From Thermoproteota archaeon (GTDB taxonomy: Archaea; Korarchaeota; Korarchaeia; Korarchaeales; Korarchaeaceae), in contig JARZZM010000004.1 of NCBI GenBank assembly GCA_030130125.1, positions 1-49,791 on the forward strand: a stretch of DNA of 49,791 nt, in the 5' to 3' direction. The notes under the pieces were generated by a model that saw only the letters and a program-made list of their open reading frames with translations, was not told where the DNA came from and did not search any database. Of the stretch, positions 33,296 to 40,707 are shown in pieces (the stretch's first letter is position 1; each line of letters starts with the position of its first letter). Both the position numbers and the translations under genes were made by a program.

Positions 33296-33692
33296 TCACC
33301 TGGGCGAAATCCTCTACGGACAGCCCCTTGGACCTCGCTGTCCCTATATCTATAGCGATGGATCCCGATTTCAATTCCTTGGCATCCTCCATCTTCAGCA
33401 GGTAGAACTTACCCCTATCTGAGGAGAACTTCACCGCGAACCAGCACTCCCCCCCAAGCAGCTCTGCCAGCCTCCTCATGGAGGTCACCTCCTCTGAGGG
33501 AATGTAAACGGTCTCCTTAGATGTGGTCTTAACTTCGATGACAGCTATTCTTCCCTTGTAGCCAGCGATCACATCGCTAGATGGATGACTGGTGGATCCG
33601 CTTCCTGCTATCCTCACTGCCGCTATTCCCTGCCTCCATAACTTGTCTAGGAGGTCCCTCTCTGCTCTAGTCCCCTTGGCCTTTCTCCTCAA
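33285..33692 (-). CDS. hjc: Holliday junction resolvase Hjc
   Basis: Structure-specific endonuclease that resolves four-way junctions in recombination. 135 residues. The nuclease core reads GTRAERDLLDKLWRQG (first acidic residue), VRIAGSGSTSHPSSDVIAGY (aspartate) and RIAVIEVKTTSKETVYI (E-x-K). This is the E-D-EVK layout of archaeal Hjc. Start TTG 33692 overlaps the methionine aminopeptidase stop (TTGA). The C-terminal third is longer than in short Hjc proteins. Confidence 0.92.
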   Translation of the reverse strand: MRRKAKGTRAERDLLDKLWRQGIAAVRIAGSGSTSHPSSDVIAGYKGRIAVIEVKTTSKETVYIPSEEVTSMRRLAELLGGECWFAVKFSSDRGKFYLLKMEDAKELKSGSIAIDIGTARSKGLSVEDFAQVIKA

Positions 33693-34603
33693 CCCCTCTC
33701 CCCCGTAAGCCTGAGGGGGCCATCTGCAGTTACGAGGACCGTGTCCTCATATTGGGCGACCATCATCCCCGAGACCTCGATCAGGGGAGGGTAGGGTATG
33801 AGGATCCTCTTATCTACCAGTCTGGACAGGGCATGATTAACTCTGTGGCCGATCTCCTTGAATAGCCATCTCTCACAGAAGGGAAGCCTCTTGTAATTCT
33901 TTTCCACTATCTTGAGAATCCTCCTCTCAATCTCATCGCGGGTTCTGCCCTTCTTCCTACCTAAGGAGAATATTAGGGGCTCTCCCAAAGGAACCACATA
34001 TCCTCTGGCCTCTAGGAGAGTTACGAAGGGCTCTATTGCGAAGATGTCTCCCTCCTTGATCTTGTAACCCATGCTCCTCCCGGTTGGGACGTTTGGAACC
34101 TCGATGCCAGCGTGGAGTTCGTATGGCCTCACCATATGGCCAGTGAGGTTGAGTATGGGCTTGTATCCCGCTGACACTATCGTGTCGTATATCGCCTCGC
34201 TGACCTCCCTTATCTTGTTCCCCGGGATCATCCTATCTATCGCGTTATCGAGGGCCTCTCTGGCAACTTGAACCATCTCCTCGTATTTCTCTTCGAGAGC
34301 GACGGATCTAGCGGCATCTACTATCCACCCTTCCAAGTGGGAGCCCATATCCAGCTTTATTAAGCCAGTTTCCGGGATCCTCAGTTCGTCCCCTGGAAAG
34401 GGGGTGTAGTGAGCTGCGACCTCGTTTATGGAGAGGTTGGTGGGGAAGGCCAGTGAGTACCCTCTATCCCTGACCAGTCTCTCGGATTCTTCAACAAGAT
34501 CCAGAACGCTTGCACCGGGTTCGATCTTTCTTCTCATCTGCTCTAGGATGTAAGAGTGCTCTTCACCCAGTTTCAAGTAAGATTCAAGCTGCTCATCATC
34601 CAT
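33689..34603 (-). CDS. map: Methionine aminopeptidase, type II
   Basis: Removes the initiator methionine from new proteins. 304 residues with all metal ligands visible: two aspartates in LDMGSHLEGWIVDAARS, histidine in LTGHMV, glutamate in FAIEPFVTL and glutamate in AQYEDTVLV. The insert of about 60 residues before the last motif (KNYKRLPFCERWLFKEIG) makes it type II. ATG 34603. An AT-rich box at 34631-34642 lies about 30 nt upstream and may be shared with the divergent Sua5 gene. Hjc follows with a 4-nt overlap. Confidence 0.94.
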   Translation of the reverse strand: MDDEQLESYLKLGEEHSYILEQMRRKIEPGASVLDLVEESERLVRDRGYSLAFPTNLSINEVAAHYTPFPGDELRIPETGLIKLDMGSHLEGWIVDAARSVALEEKYEEMVQVAREALDNAIDRMIPGNKIREVSEAIYDTIVSAGYKPILNLTGHMVRPYELHAGIEVPNVPTGRSMGYKIKEGDIFAIEPFVTLLEARGYVVPLGEPLIFSLGRKKGRTRDEIERRILKIVEKNYKRLPFCERWLFKEIGHRVNHALSRLVDKRILIPYPPLIEVSGMMVAQYEDTVLVTADGPLRLTGERG

Positions 34604-34630
34604 GCCCTATCGCTGGAACTCTCACGGGAG

Positions 34631-34642
34631 GATTATTAAATC
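34631..34642. promoter_or_regulatory. Shared AT box for methionine aminopeptidase and Sua5
   Basis: GATTATTAAATC reads as a TATA-like element on both strands. It is centred about 25 nt before GTG 34662 on the plus strand and about 33 nt before ATG 34603 on the minus strand. No other candidate lies in the 58-nt gap. Confidence 0.45.
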
Positions 34643-34661
34643 GTTTCATCCCATTCGCTTT

Positions 34662-35282
34662 GTGAGGTGGCTGGACGTTAAGAGAGGGTGCGATGACGCC
34701 TGTGTCAGTGAAGTGGTGGGTGTATGGAGATCCGGAGGGCTAGTGGTCTACCCCACGGACACGGTATATGGGCTGGGCGCAGATGCGGAGAATGAGAGGG
34801 CGGTGTTGAGGGTGTACGAGGTCAAGGGTAGAAGGAGAGACAAGCCTCTGACTATAGCGGTCAGCGACTTTGACATGTTGGAGAGGTACGCCGTGCTGAA
34901 CGAGGTAAGCAGGGAGCTGATTAGGCACTTCCTACCGGGCAAGGTGACTTTCATACTGCCCAAGACCGAGAGGGTCCCGGATTCTGTGAATCCTAGGGCT
35001 ATAGGCGTGAGGATCCCGGATCTGGATCTGACTCGTGGCCTCATTAGATCCTTCGGGAGGGCCGTAACGGCCACTAGCGCGAACAGGTCGGGCTCACCCC
35101 CTAAGAGAGATCCTAGGGAGGTAGCTGAGGAGATCGAGGTTGATCTACTCCTAGACTGCGGCGTTCTTCCACCCAGCAGGCCATCCACCGTAGTGGACCT
35201 CACGGGTGAGAGACCCGTGCTAGTGAGGGAGGGAGATGTGCCATTCGAGAGAATACTGAGGGTTTACGAGAGGGTAAGGTGA
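34662..35282 (+). CDS. sua5: L-threonylcarbamoyladenylate synthase (Sua5/YrdC family)
   Basis: Makes threonylcarbamoyl-AMP from threonine, bicarbonate and ATP for the tRNA t6A37 modification. Core motifs are GLVVYPTDTVYGLGADA, VKGRRRDKPLTIAV (the KxR/K...S site), LPGKVTFILP and AVTATSANRSGSPP. The length of about 206 residues matches the YrdC domain without the Sua5 C-terminal extension. The frame also opens at ATG 34602, which overlaps the opposing map start, but the first 20 codons there are unlike the family. GTG 34662 lies 25 nt after an AT box, as expected of a leaderless mRNA. The stop overlaps kae1 by GTGA. Confidence 0.92.
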   Translation: MRWLDVKRGCDDACVSEVVGVWRSGGLVVYPTDTVYGLGADAENERAVLRVYEVKGRRRDKPLTIAVSDFDMLERYAVLNEVSRELIRHFLPGKVTFILPKTERVPDSVNPRAIGVRIPDLDLTRGLIRSFGRAVTATSANRSGSPPKRDPREVAEEIEVDLLLDCGVLPPSRPSTVVDLTGERPVLVREGDVPFERILRVYERVR

Positions 35283-36256
35283 TCTCACTAGGTATAGAGT
35301 CGACGGCCCACACCTTCGGGGTGGGGATCATAACCTCAGAGGGCGAGATACTCGCCAACGTGTGGGACTCCTACAAGTCTCCGGAGGGAGGCATGAGGCC
35401 CCATGAGTTAGCTGAACATCATTTCAACACCGCGGTGAAGGTGATAAAGGATGCCTTGGATCAAGCTGGTCTGACCCTCTCTGATATCTCCATCATCGGT
35501 TATTCTCGGGGACCTGGAATAGGACAGGCCCTGTTAATAGGAGCCTTCATCTCCAGATCGCTGGCACTGAAATATGGGAAGCCCTTAGTGGGTGTCAACC
35601 ACCCCTTGGCCCACGTGGAGATAGGCAGGAAGATCACCAAGAGTTACGATCCCGTCGTGCTCTACGTTTCCGGTGGCAACACCCAAGTGATCACCCACAA
35701 CGGCAGGAGGTATGTGGTCTTAGGAGAGACCCTAGATGTGGGCTTGGGTAATGCTCAGGACAAATTGGGCAGAGAGATAGGGCTGCCCTTTCCGGCCGGA
35801 CCGAAATTGGATAGGATGATGGGTAAGTGGGTGGAGCTCCCCTACACCGTGAAAGGGATGGACCTGTCGTTCAGCGGCCTCCTCACCGAGGCATTGAGGA
35901 GAATAAAGTCGGGAGAGAGGGTCGAGGATGTCGTCTGGAGTTTCATGGAAGTGGCCTTCTCCATGACGATAGAGGTGGCTGAGAGGGCCTTGGCCCTGAG
36001 CGGTAAAGACGAACTCCTATTAGTCGGAGGGGTCGCTGCCTCCCCTAGATTAAAGGAGAAAGCGGAGGTCATGTGCCGCGAGAGGGGTGTTGAGCTCAAG
36101 GTACCCCCCGTGGAGCTCGTGAGGGACAACGGGGCCATGATAGCCTGGACCGCGATACTCTCTTATAGGATAAGGGGGCCGGAGCCCATTGAGGAGTCTT
36201 CCATAAAACCCCAGTGGAGGATAGATGAGATAGAGTGGCCACTGACCGACATCTGA
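35279..36256 (+). CDS. kae1: Kae1, tRNA threonylcarbamoyltransferase subunit
   Basis: Transfers the threonylcarbamoyl group from the Sua5 product to A37 of ANN-reading tRNAs, within the KEOPS complex. 325 residues of the ASKHA fold. Motifs: LGIESTAHTFGVGI, the metal histidines in GVNHPLAHVEIG, LYVSGGNTQVI, and LDVGLGNAQDKLGREIGLPFPAGP. The late DNGAMIAWTA is also present. Bud32 is not fused to it and is not in this window. GTG 35279 overlaps the sua5 stop, so two enzymes of one pathway are translated together. Confidence 0.95.
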   Translation: MISLGIESTAHTFGVGIITSEGEILANVWDSYKSPEGGMRPHELAEHHFNTAVKVIKDALDQAGLTLSDISIIGYSRGPGIGQALLIGAFISRSLALKYGKPLVGVNHPLAHVEIGRKITKSYDPVVLYVSGGNTQVITHNGRRYVVLGETLDVGLGNAQDKLGREIGLPFPAGPKLDRMMGKWVELPYTVKGMDLSFSGLLTEALRRIKSGERVEDVVWSFMEVAFSMTIEVAERALALSGKDELLLVGGVAASPRLKEKAEVMCRERGVELKVPPVELVRDNGAMIAWTAILSYRIRGPEPIEESSIKPQWRIDEIEWPLTDI

Positions 36257-36266
36257 GGGTGATCGA

Positions 36267-36842
36267 TTGGGAAGGAAGAGGTTCAATGTGTGCCTATCGG
36301 GTCTCACTGGGAGCGGCAAGAGCACACTAGCTAGGAGGTTGGTTGAGAGGTACGGATTGAAGAGGGTATCCGGCGGAGATATACTGAAGGAGATAATAGG
36401 GGGTAAAGAGAGCTTGAAGGATCCGGGCTGGTGGGAAAGGGAGGAAGCCAGCAGGGCGATGGCCGAGAGGATGTCCAATCCGGAGCTGGACATGGAAGTG
36501 GACAGGAGGCTCATGTCCTTAGCCTCTGAAGGGGGCTACGTACTAGACTCTTGGACCATGGCCTACCTCTTGGACTCCGAGGACTGTATCAAGATCTTCC
36601 TGAAAGCAGATCTGGAAGTTAGGGCTCTCAGAGTAGCTAGAAGGGATAGGATAAGCTTTGATGAGGCGGTAAAGAGAATAAAATTGAAGGAGGAGGAGAC
36701 TTATCGCATATATAAGAGGATCTACGGCTTTGAGCTCGGCAAGGACCTCACTCCCTTCCATCTCGTATTAGACACCACGAGGTTAAATGCCAGCGAGGTA
36801 CTCTCCATAGTAAGCAAATTTATTGATAGTTGGTTGAAGTAA
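36267..36842 (+). CDS. Cytidylate kinase-like P-loop kinase
   Basis: 191 residues. Walker A is LSGLTGSGKSTLARRLV. The segment KRVSGGDILKEI is the NMP-binding start, and GGYVLDSWTMAYLLDSED matches the substrate region of archaeal CMP kinases. ARRDRISFDEAVKRIKLKEEE forms the lid. The archaeal short Cmk family (about 180-190 residues) fits best. Adenylate kinase-like relatives are the alternative. Start TTG 36267 has GGGTGAT four bases upstream and follows kae1 after 10 nt. Confidence 0.8.
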   Translation: MGRKRFNVCLSGLTGSGKSTLARRLVERYGLKRVSGGDILKEIIGGKESLKDPGWWEREEASRAMAERMSNPELDMEVDRRLMSLASEGGYVLDSWTMAYLLDSEDCIKIFLKADLEVRALRVARRDRISFDEAVKRIKLKEEETYRIYKRIYGFELGKDLTPFHLVLDTTRLNASEVLSIVSKFIDSWLK

Positions 36843-36913
36843 TTTGATATTATATCCCCAGTTATATTAGAATATAGTTTATTTTGTTACTAAGGAGGGC
36901 AGCGCTCCGGCTC

Positions 36914-36924
36914 AACTTAATATT
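36914..36924 (+). promoter_or_regulatory. TATA box for the MoxR/VWA pair
   Basis: ACTTAATATTC is centred about 25 nt before ATG 36944. It predicts a leaderless mRNA and supports that start over the earlier in-frame codons at 36884. The preceding 60 nt are very AT-rich and may end the kinase transcript. Confidence 0.45.
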
Positions 36925-36943
36925 CGACGTTGGACAGATATGC

Positions 36944-37834
36944 ATGATAGGGGAGATGCTGGTAAAGGGACTGCTGGATGAGGTAGAGGAGATAGGTCAG
37001 CGGTACGGCATAGTAGGAAGACGAGAGGAGCTACTCAAGATGCTGGTTGCGGTCAAAAGCGGTAGACACATACTTTTGGAGGGACCGGTTGGTGTCGGCA
37101 AGACGCTCCTCGCCAGATCGATAGCGGAATACCTCTCGAGGGACTTCGTGAGGGTAGATGGTGATGAGAGACTTAACGAGACGAAGCTGATCGGATATTG
37201 GGATCCTCCTATGGTGTTGAAGAAGGGATATGTCGAAGAGGCCTTCGTTCCCGGGCCCCTTACTAGGGCTGCAACCAGTGGCTCTGTCCTCTTCATAAAC
37301 GAGTTGAACAGACTCCCAGAATCGGCTCAGAACGCGCTTCTCCCCGTCATGGATGAGGGTCTCATTCACATACCCCACTTAGGGACCCTGAAAGCGAAGA
37401 GTGGGTTCCTCATAATAGCCACGCAGAATCCGGAGGAGGATGTCGGCGTGCTCAGGTTGTCTGAGGCCTTGAAGGACAGGTTCGTTCTCGTTAAGCTGGG
37501 ATATCCTAGAAGGGAAGAGGAGGTGGAGATAGTCAGGAGGCATGTGCAAGATATCGATGATGAAACCGCCGAGATCAGCGTGGATATCGTGAGGAGCACC
37601 AGAGAGCATCCGAGCATCCTGAGAGGTGGGTCAATAAGATCGTCCATAGACTTGGCGAAGATAGCGCTGATGCTGAGGGGCGACGGGGAGCGCTGGTACA
37701 ATGCCGCCCTCATGGTCCTACCTCAGAGGATAGAGCTCAGGGACACAGCTGTCAGCAAGGAGTCCCTGATAAGGGACATCGTTAGATCAGTACTTGGAGG
37801 GGGGGAGGGTTTTCTCGAATTGAGGAGCCGTTAA
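36944..37834 (+). CDS. MoxR-type AAA+ ATPase
   Basis: 296 residues from ATG 36944. Walker A is LEGPVGVGKTLLARSIA, Walker B is LFINELNRLPESAQNALLPVMDE (ending in the glutamate-rich MoxR form), sensor 1 is IIATQNPEE, and the arginine region is LKDRFVLVKLGYP. MoxR ATPases act with VWA proteins as chaperones that insert metals or remodel complexes. The VWA partner follows after 8 nt. Twenty more in-frame codons upstream are not family-like. The client protein is unknown. Confidence 0.9.
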   Translation: MIGEMLVKGLLDEVEEIGQRYGIVGRREELLKMLVAVKSGRHILLEGPVGVGKTLLARSIAEYLSRDFVRVDGDERLNETKLIGYWDPPMVLKKGYVEEAFVPGPLTRAATSGSVLFINELNRLPESAQNALLPVMDEGLIHIPHLGTLKAKSGFLIIATQNPEEDVGVLRLSEALKDRFVLVKLGYPRREEEVEIVRRHVQDIDDETAEISVDIVRSTREHPSILRGGSIRSSIDLAKIALMLRGDGERWYNAALMVLPQRIELRDTAVSKESLIRDIVRSVLGGGEGFLELRSR

Positions 37835-37842
37835 AGGCTCCG

Positions 37843-38829
37843 ATGACGGATTATCCCCAAGTAAGAAACATACCAGGCCTTAGAGAACCTCTAGCAAGCG
37901 ATTACGAGGTGCTGAGGAAAGCTGCGGAGTACTACCTAATGGAGGGAGATCTCCAAGGATTGTTAAGGATATCCAACTACAGCCAGATAGTGGTGGCTAA
38001 GGCCATATCCAAGGGCAACTTCACCCCAAAGATGGTCTCTTCCCTAGAGAGAGATCCTGAGGCCGCCGTCAGGCTGTACAGGCAGGTCAGATGGAGGCTC
38101 AACGAGAGGGCTAGGAGGATGTTCAGACGGCTGGTAGCAAAGGCCGTGGTGAACTTAGTTGTGAAGGGGGGGAGGGGTAATTTGGAGGAGGACAGGAGAT
38201 CAGAGGCATCTTACGAGGTAGGAATGGATTTCGATGTTGAGAGGACCATCGAAGAGCTAATTGAGAGGGGAAAGAAGATCGATGAGTTGGATTACAGCGA
38301 CATCGTGGGTTTAGATAAGAGGAGAAGTGAGTGCTCTGCTGTCGTCATAATAGATTCCAGTGGTTCCATGTCCGGCAGGAAGATACTGAGCGCCGCCACC
38401 ATGGCCGCGCTGATATCTCACAAGATCAGAAGAGGTAAGTATTCCGTTATCGGATTCAACAGTGAGGCCTTTCCGATCAAGCATGTGAATGAGAGCAAGG
38501 GGTCCATCGAGGTCGTGGAGGATATACTGGACTTGGTGCCCCTAGGCTACACCAATATAGCTGACGGCTTAATCAAGGCTCTAGAGGAGTCCAAGAGTCT
38601 GGTGAATCCGAGGTTCATATTGCTGACCGATGGGGAGTACAACGTGGGGGAGGATCCGAGAAAGGTGGTATCCCATATCAGGGGATTGCATGTAGTTTAC
38701 GTAGGGAGGAGATCTTCCAGCAGAGGGGCCAAGTTCTGCAGAGACCTAGCTAGACTGGGTAATGGCAAGTTCCATGAATTGAGGGACCCGCAAGAGATAC
38801 CCAGACTCATGAGAAGTATACTCAGTTAG
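37843..38829 (+). CDS. VWA-domain protein, MoxR partner
   Basis: 328 residues. An N-terminal helical region (about 1-165) is followed by a von Willebrand A domain. The MIDAS metal site is intact: DSSGSMSG (about 172), a threonine in LGYTNIADGL (about 231) and the aspartate in LLTDGEYNVG (about 255). The pair MoxR-VWA is common in archaea and bacteria and usually assembles or activates a third protein. No third partner is adjacent, since tRNA genes follow. The stop is TAG. Confidence 0.9.
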   Translation: MTDYPQVRNIPGLREPLASDYEVLRKAAEYYLMEGDLQGLLRISNYSQIVVAKAISKGNFTPKMVSSLERDPEAAVRLYRQVRWRLNERARRMFRRLVAKAVVNLVVKGGRGNLEEDRRSEASYEVGMDFDVERTIEELIERGKKIDELDYSDIVGLDKRRSECSAVVIIDSSGSMSGRKILSAATMAALISHKIRRGKYSVIGFNSEAFPIKHVNESKGSIEVVEDILDLVPLGYTNIADGLIKALEESKSLVNPRFILLTDGEYNVGEDPRKVVSHIRGLHVVYVGRRSSSRGAKFCRDLARLGNGKFHELRDPQEIPRLMRSILS

Positions 38830-38880
38830 TTCTCGAGCGGGAATATAGTTAAATACCCTTAACACTCAGATAGAGAGCGG

Positions 38881-38970
38881 GCGGGGGTGGCCGAGATAGG
38901 TCCAAGGCGCCAGCCTTAGGAGCTGGTGGGCAGCAGGCCCGCGTGGGTTCGAATCCCACCCCCCGCACCA
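38881..38970 (+). tRNA. tRNA-Leu (anticodon TAG)
   Basis: Class II tRNA: acceptor GCGGGGG/CCCCCGC, discriminator A, anticodon stem CCAGC/GCTGG around CTTAGGA (anticodon TAG), long variable arm, T arm GTGGGTTCGAATCCCAC. CCA is encoded. TATA-like GTTAAATACCC at 38848-38858 is 27 nt upstream of the 5' end. No intron. The following 134 nt hold nothing I can identify. Confidence 0.95.
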
Positions 38971-39104
38971 GTCAAGCTAATTCATCATAGATGTCACTCT
39001 GGCGGCTAGTCCGCTGAGATGCCATCGAATTCTAAGCTTAATTGATCCACTTAGCTGAGCGTTTCGAGCTGGAATCCCGCACATATCCTATAAGCAGTCC
39101 AAAA

Positions 39105-39181
39105 TGGTGCGGCCGCCGGGATTTGAACCCGGGTCGCCGGCTTGGGGGGCCGGCATCCTATCCAGGCTAGACTACGGCCGC
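39105..39181 (-). tRNA. tRNA-Gly (anticodon CCC, with C33)
   Basis: Acceptor GCGGCCG/CGGCCGC, discriminator A, encoded CCA. The anticodon stem CCGGC/GCCGG encloses CCCCCAA. If folded normally the anticodon is CCC (glycine, codon GGG), but base 33 is C, not the almost universal T. It lies 3 nt after tRNA-Arg(CCT) on the same strand and is probably co-transcribed with it. Confidence 0.9.
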
Positions 39182-39184
39182 ACA

Positions 39185-39262
39185 TGGCGGGCCCGGGGGG
39201 ACTCGAACCCCCGACCTGCGGCTTAGGAGGCCGCCGCTCTATCCTTGCTGAGCTACGGGCCC
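39185..39262 (-). tRNA. tRNA-Arg (anticodon CCT)
   Basis: Acceptor GGGCCCG/CGGGCCC, discriminator G, encoded CCA. The anticodon stem GCGGC/GCCGC encloses CTCCTAA (anticodon CCT, reading AGG). TATA-like GTTATAAATG on the minus strand at 39285-39294 is about 27 nt upstream. It is very similar outside the anticodon stem to tRNA-Arg(CCG) at 43924. It decodes AGG, a very frequent codon here. Confidence 0.95.
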
Positions 39263-39343
39263 CACTCAGTAGTTTGGGTCAACCCATTTATAACTTTGAC
39301 TCGGAACAAAACTTATTACGGTGGTCTCCCCATACAATGATGG

Positions 39344-39415
39344 GCCGGGTTGGCCGAGCGGTTCAGGCAGCGGGCTGCAGACCCGTAGACGGGGGTTCGA
39401 ATCCCCCACCCGGCT
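39344..39415 (+). tRNA. tRNA-Cys (anticodon GCA)
   Basis: Acceptor GCCGGGT/ACCCGGC with discriminator T (the tRNA-Cys identity base). The anticodon stem GCGGG/CCCGT encloses CTGCAGA (anticodon GCA). CCA is not encoded. ACTTATTACGG at about 39311-39321 is the likely TATA box. The 3' end touches the stop codon of the GlmU-like gene on the other strand. Confidence 0.95.
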
Positions 39416-40645
39416 CTACCTCACTACAAGTCTTCCCTTCTTCACTCCCTTGCTCCTTCTAAGGTGTTCTGTTTCGTAGAAGAGCTTCCTGAGGAGCTGC
39501 TCCTCGACCGGGTCAGGGTCCACGCCCCTGCGTGGAGCCATTCTCCTGTAGGTCCTGATGGCCGACTCTGGATCCAGTTCGTAGAGACCCCATCCGAGGC
39601 TCCTAGCGTAAATGGTGAACGGAGGTACGTCCTCATGCACTAGACCGTGTAGATGCGATGCAGGACCGATCCTGACTCCTGCATACGTCAATGTCCCTAT
39701 AGAGAGCTTGGCATGATCTCCTATGAACGCACCCACTTTATTGAGGCCCGTTGGAACTCCCCCCACCTTGATCTCGCCGTAAGTATTCTTCAAGTTGGAG
39801 GTTATGGATCCAGCTCCTATGTTCACCCACCTGCCGACGTAGCTGTGCCCCAAGAATCCCAAGTGATACTTGTTCGAGTAGTCCGAAACTATGCTAGTGG
39901 TCACCTCCCCTCCTATCCTCCCTTGCACCCCTATGTAGCTCCCAGCAACCCTAGAGCCGGTGACTATGACAGTATGCGGGCCTACGTAGAGTGGCCCTTT
40001 GAGATAAGCGTAAGGCTCAATCTGAACACCCTCACCAATGACTACAGGTCCCTCCCTGGCATCTATCGTTACAGGCCCAAGAATTTGTAGTTCCTCAGGC
40101 AGATCAACAGGATAGTTCCCCAGCACCTTGATTTCTCCGAACTTCCTGCTAGTGGGTGGTTTGAAGAAATCCATCAGGTCCTTGGATAGGTGAGTGATTA
40201 ACGATGTCGGGGAGACGTCCCAAGGCGAGGTGAGAAGGTGGGCATCGCACGGCCTCGCCTTGAATGTCCCCGCGTCCCCTCTGAAGATCATGAGACTGTC
40301 ATCGTAATCTAGGGAGCTGACTCTAGCGGCGACCACCTGCCCCTTACTCACCAACGCCTCACCAAGTTCCAACCCCCTGACTTTGGACAGGACCTCAGGC
40401 GATATCAGACGAGAATTCAGCAGTAGAGCAGGATCTCCGAAATCGGGTTTTCTATCCTTAGGGATCTTCTCCTCGTATCCATCCCTCACGAGCCATCTCG
40501 TTCGAGTACCCAGCCATTTATCCATCCTCTCGAACTGCTTAACCCCACCAACTACGATCTCCTGCATCAGTGTGAGGTCGGTCAGGGGGGAGATGTCACT
40601 AACCCGCGAGTCCTCGAACAGCACCACTTGGATCATAGGCACCAT
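39416..40645 (-). CDS. GlmU-like putative sugar nucleotidyltransferase/acyltransferase
   Basis: About 409 residues from ATG 40645. The N-terminal part (VVLFEDSRVSDISPLTDLTLMQEIVVGG) matches the alternative GlmU-like family of putative sugar nucleotidyltransferases, not the classical pyrophosphorylase motif. The C-terminal half is a left-handed beta helix with hexapeptide repeats (VVIGEGVQIEPYAYLKGPLYVG, VNIGAGSITSNLKNT). The GAGSITSNLK segment resembles the acetyltransferase site of GlmU. The frame opens at 40681. AGGTGT lies before ATG 40645, with ATG 40636 as an alternative. Possibly linked to sugar activation with the 14628 mutase. Substrate unknown. Confidence 0.72.
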   Translation of the reverse strand: MVPMIQVVLFEDSRVSDISPLTDLTLMQEIVVGGVKQFERMDKWLGTRTRWLVRDGYEEKIPKDRKPDFGDPALLLNSRLISPEVLSKVRGLELGEALVSKGQVVAARVSSLDYDDSLMIFRGDAGTFKARPCDAHLLTSPWDVSPTSLITHLSKDLMDFFKPPTSRKFGEIKVLGNYPVDLPEELQILGPVTIDAREGPVVIGEGVQIEPYAYLKGPLYVGPHTVIVTGSRVAGSYIGVQGRIGGEVTTSIVSDYSNKYHLGFLGHSYVGRWVNIGAGSITSNLKNTYGEIKVGGVPTGLNKVGAFIGDHAKLSIGTLTYAGVRIGPASHLHGLVHEDVPPFTIYARSLGWGLYELDPESAIRTYRRMAPRRGVDPDPVEEQLLRKLFYETEHLRRSKGVKKGRLVVR

Positions 40646-40707
40646 GCTACACCTGATGGAGTTTTTTAAGTCGGATGCCATTCCACCTCTCGTAAGGGTG
40701 AAAAACT

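Noticed and set aside
38971-39104. C/D box sRNA in the gap after tRNA-Leu
   Set aside because: The minus strand has an ATGATGA C-box-like string near 38983, but no CTGA D box lies at a suitable distance and no C'/D' pair follows.
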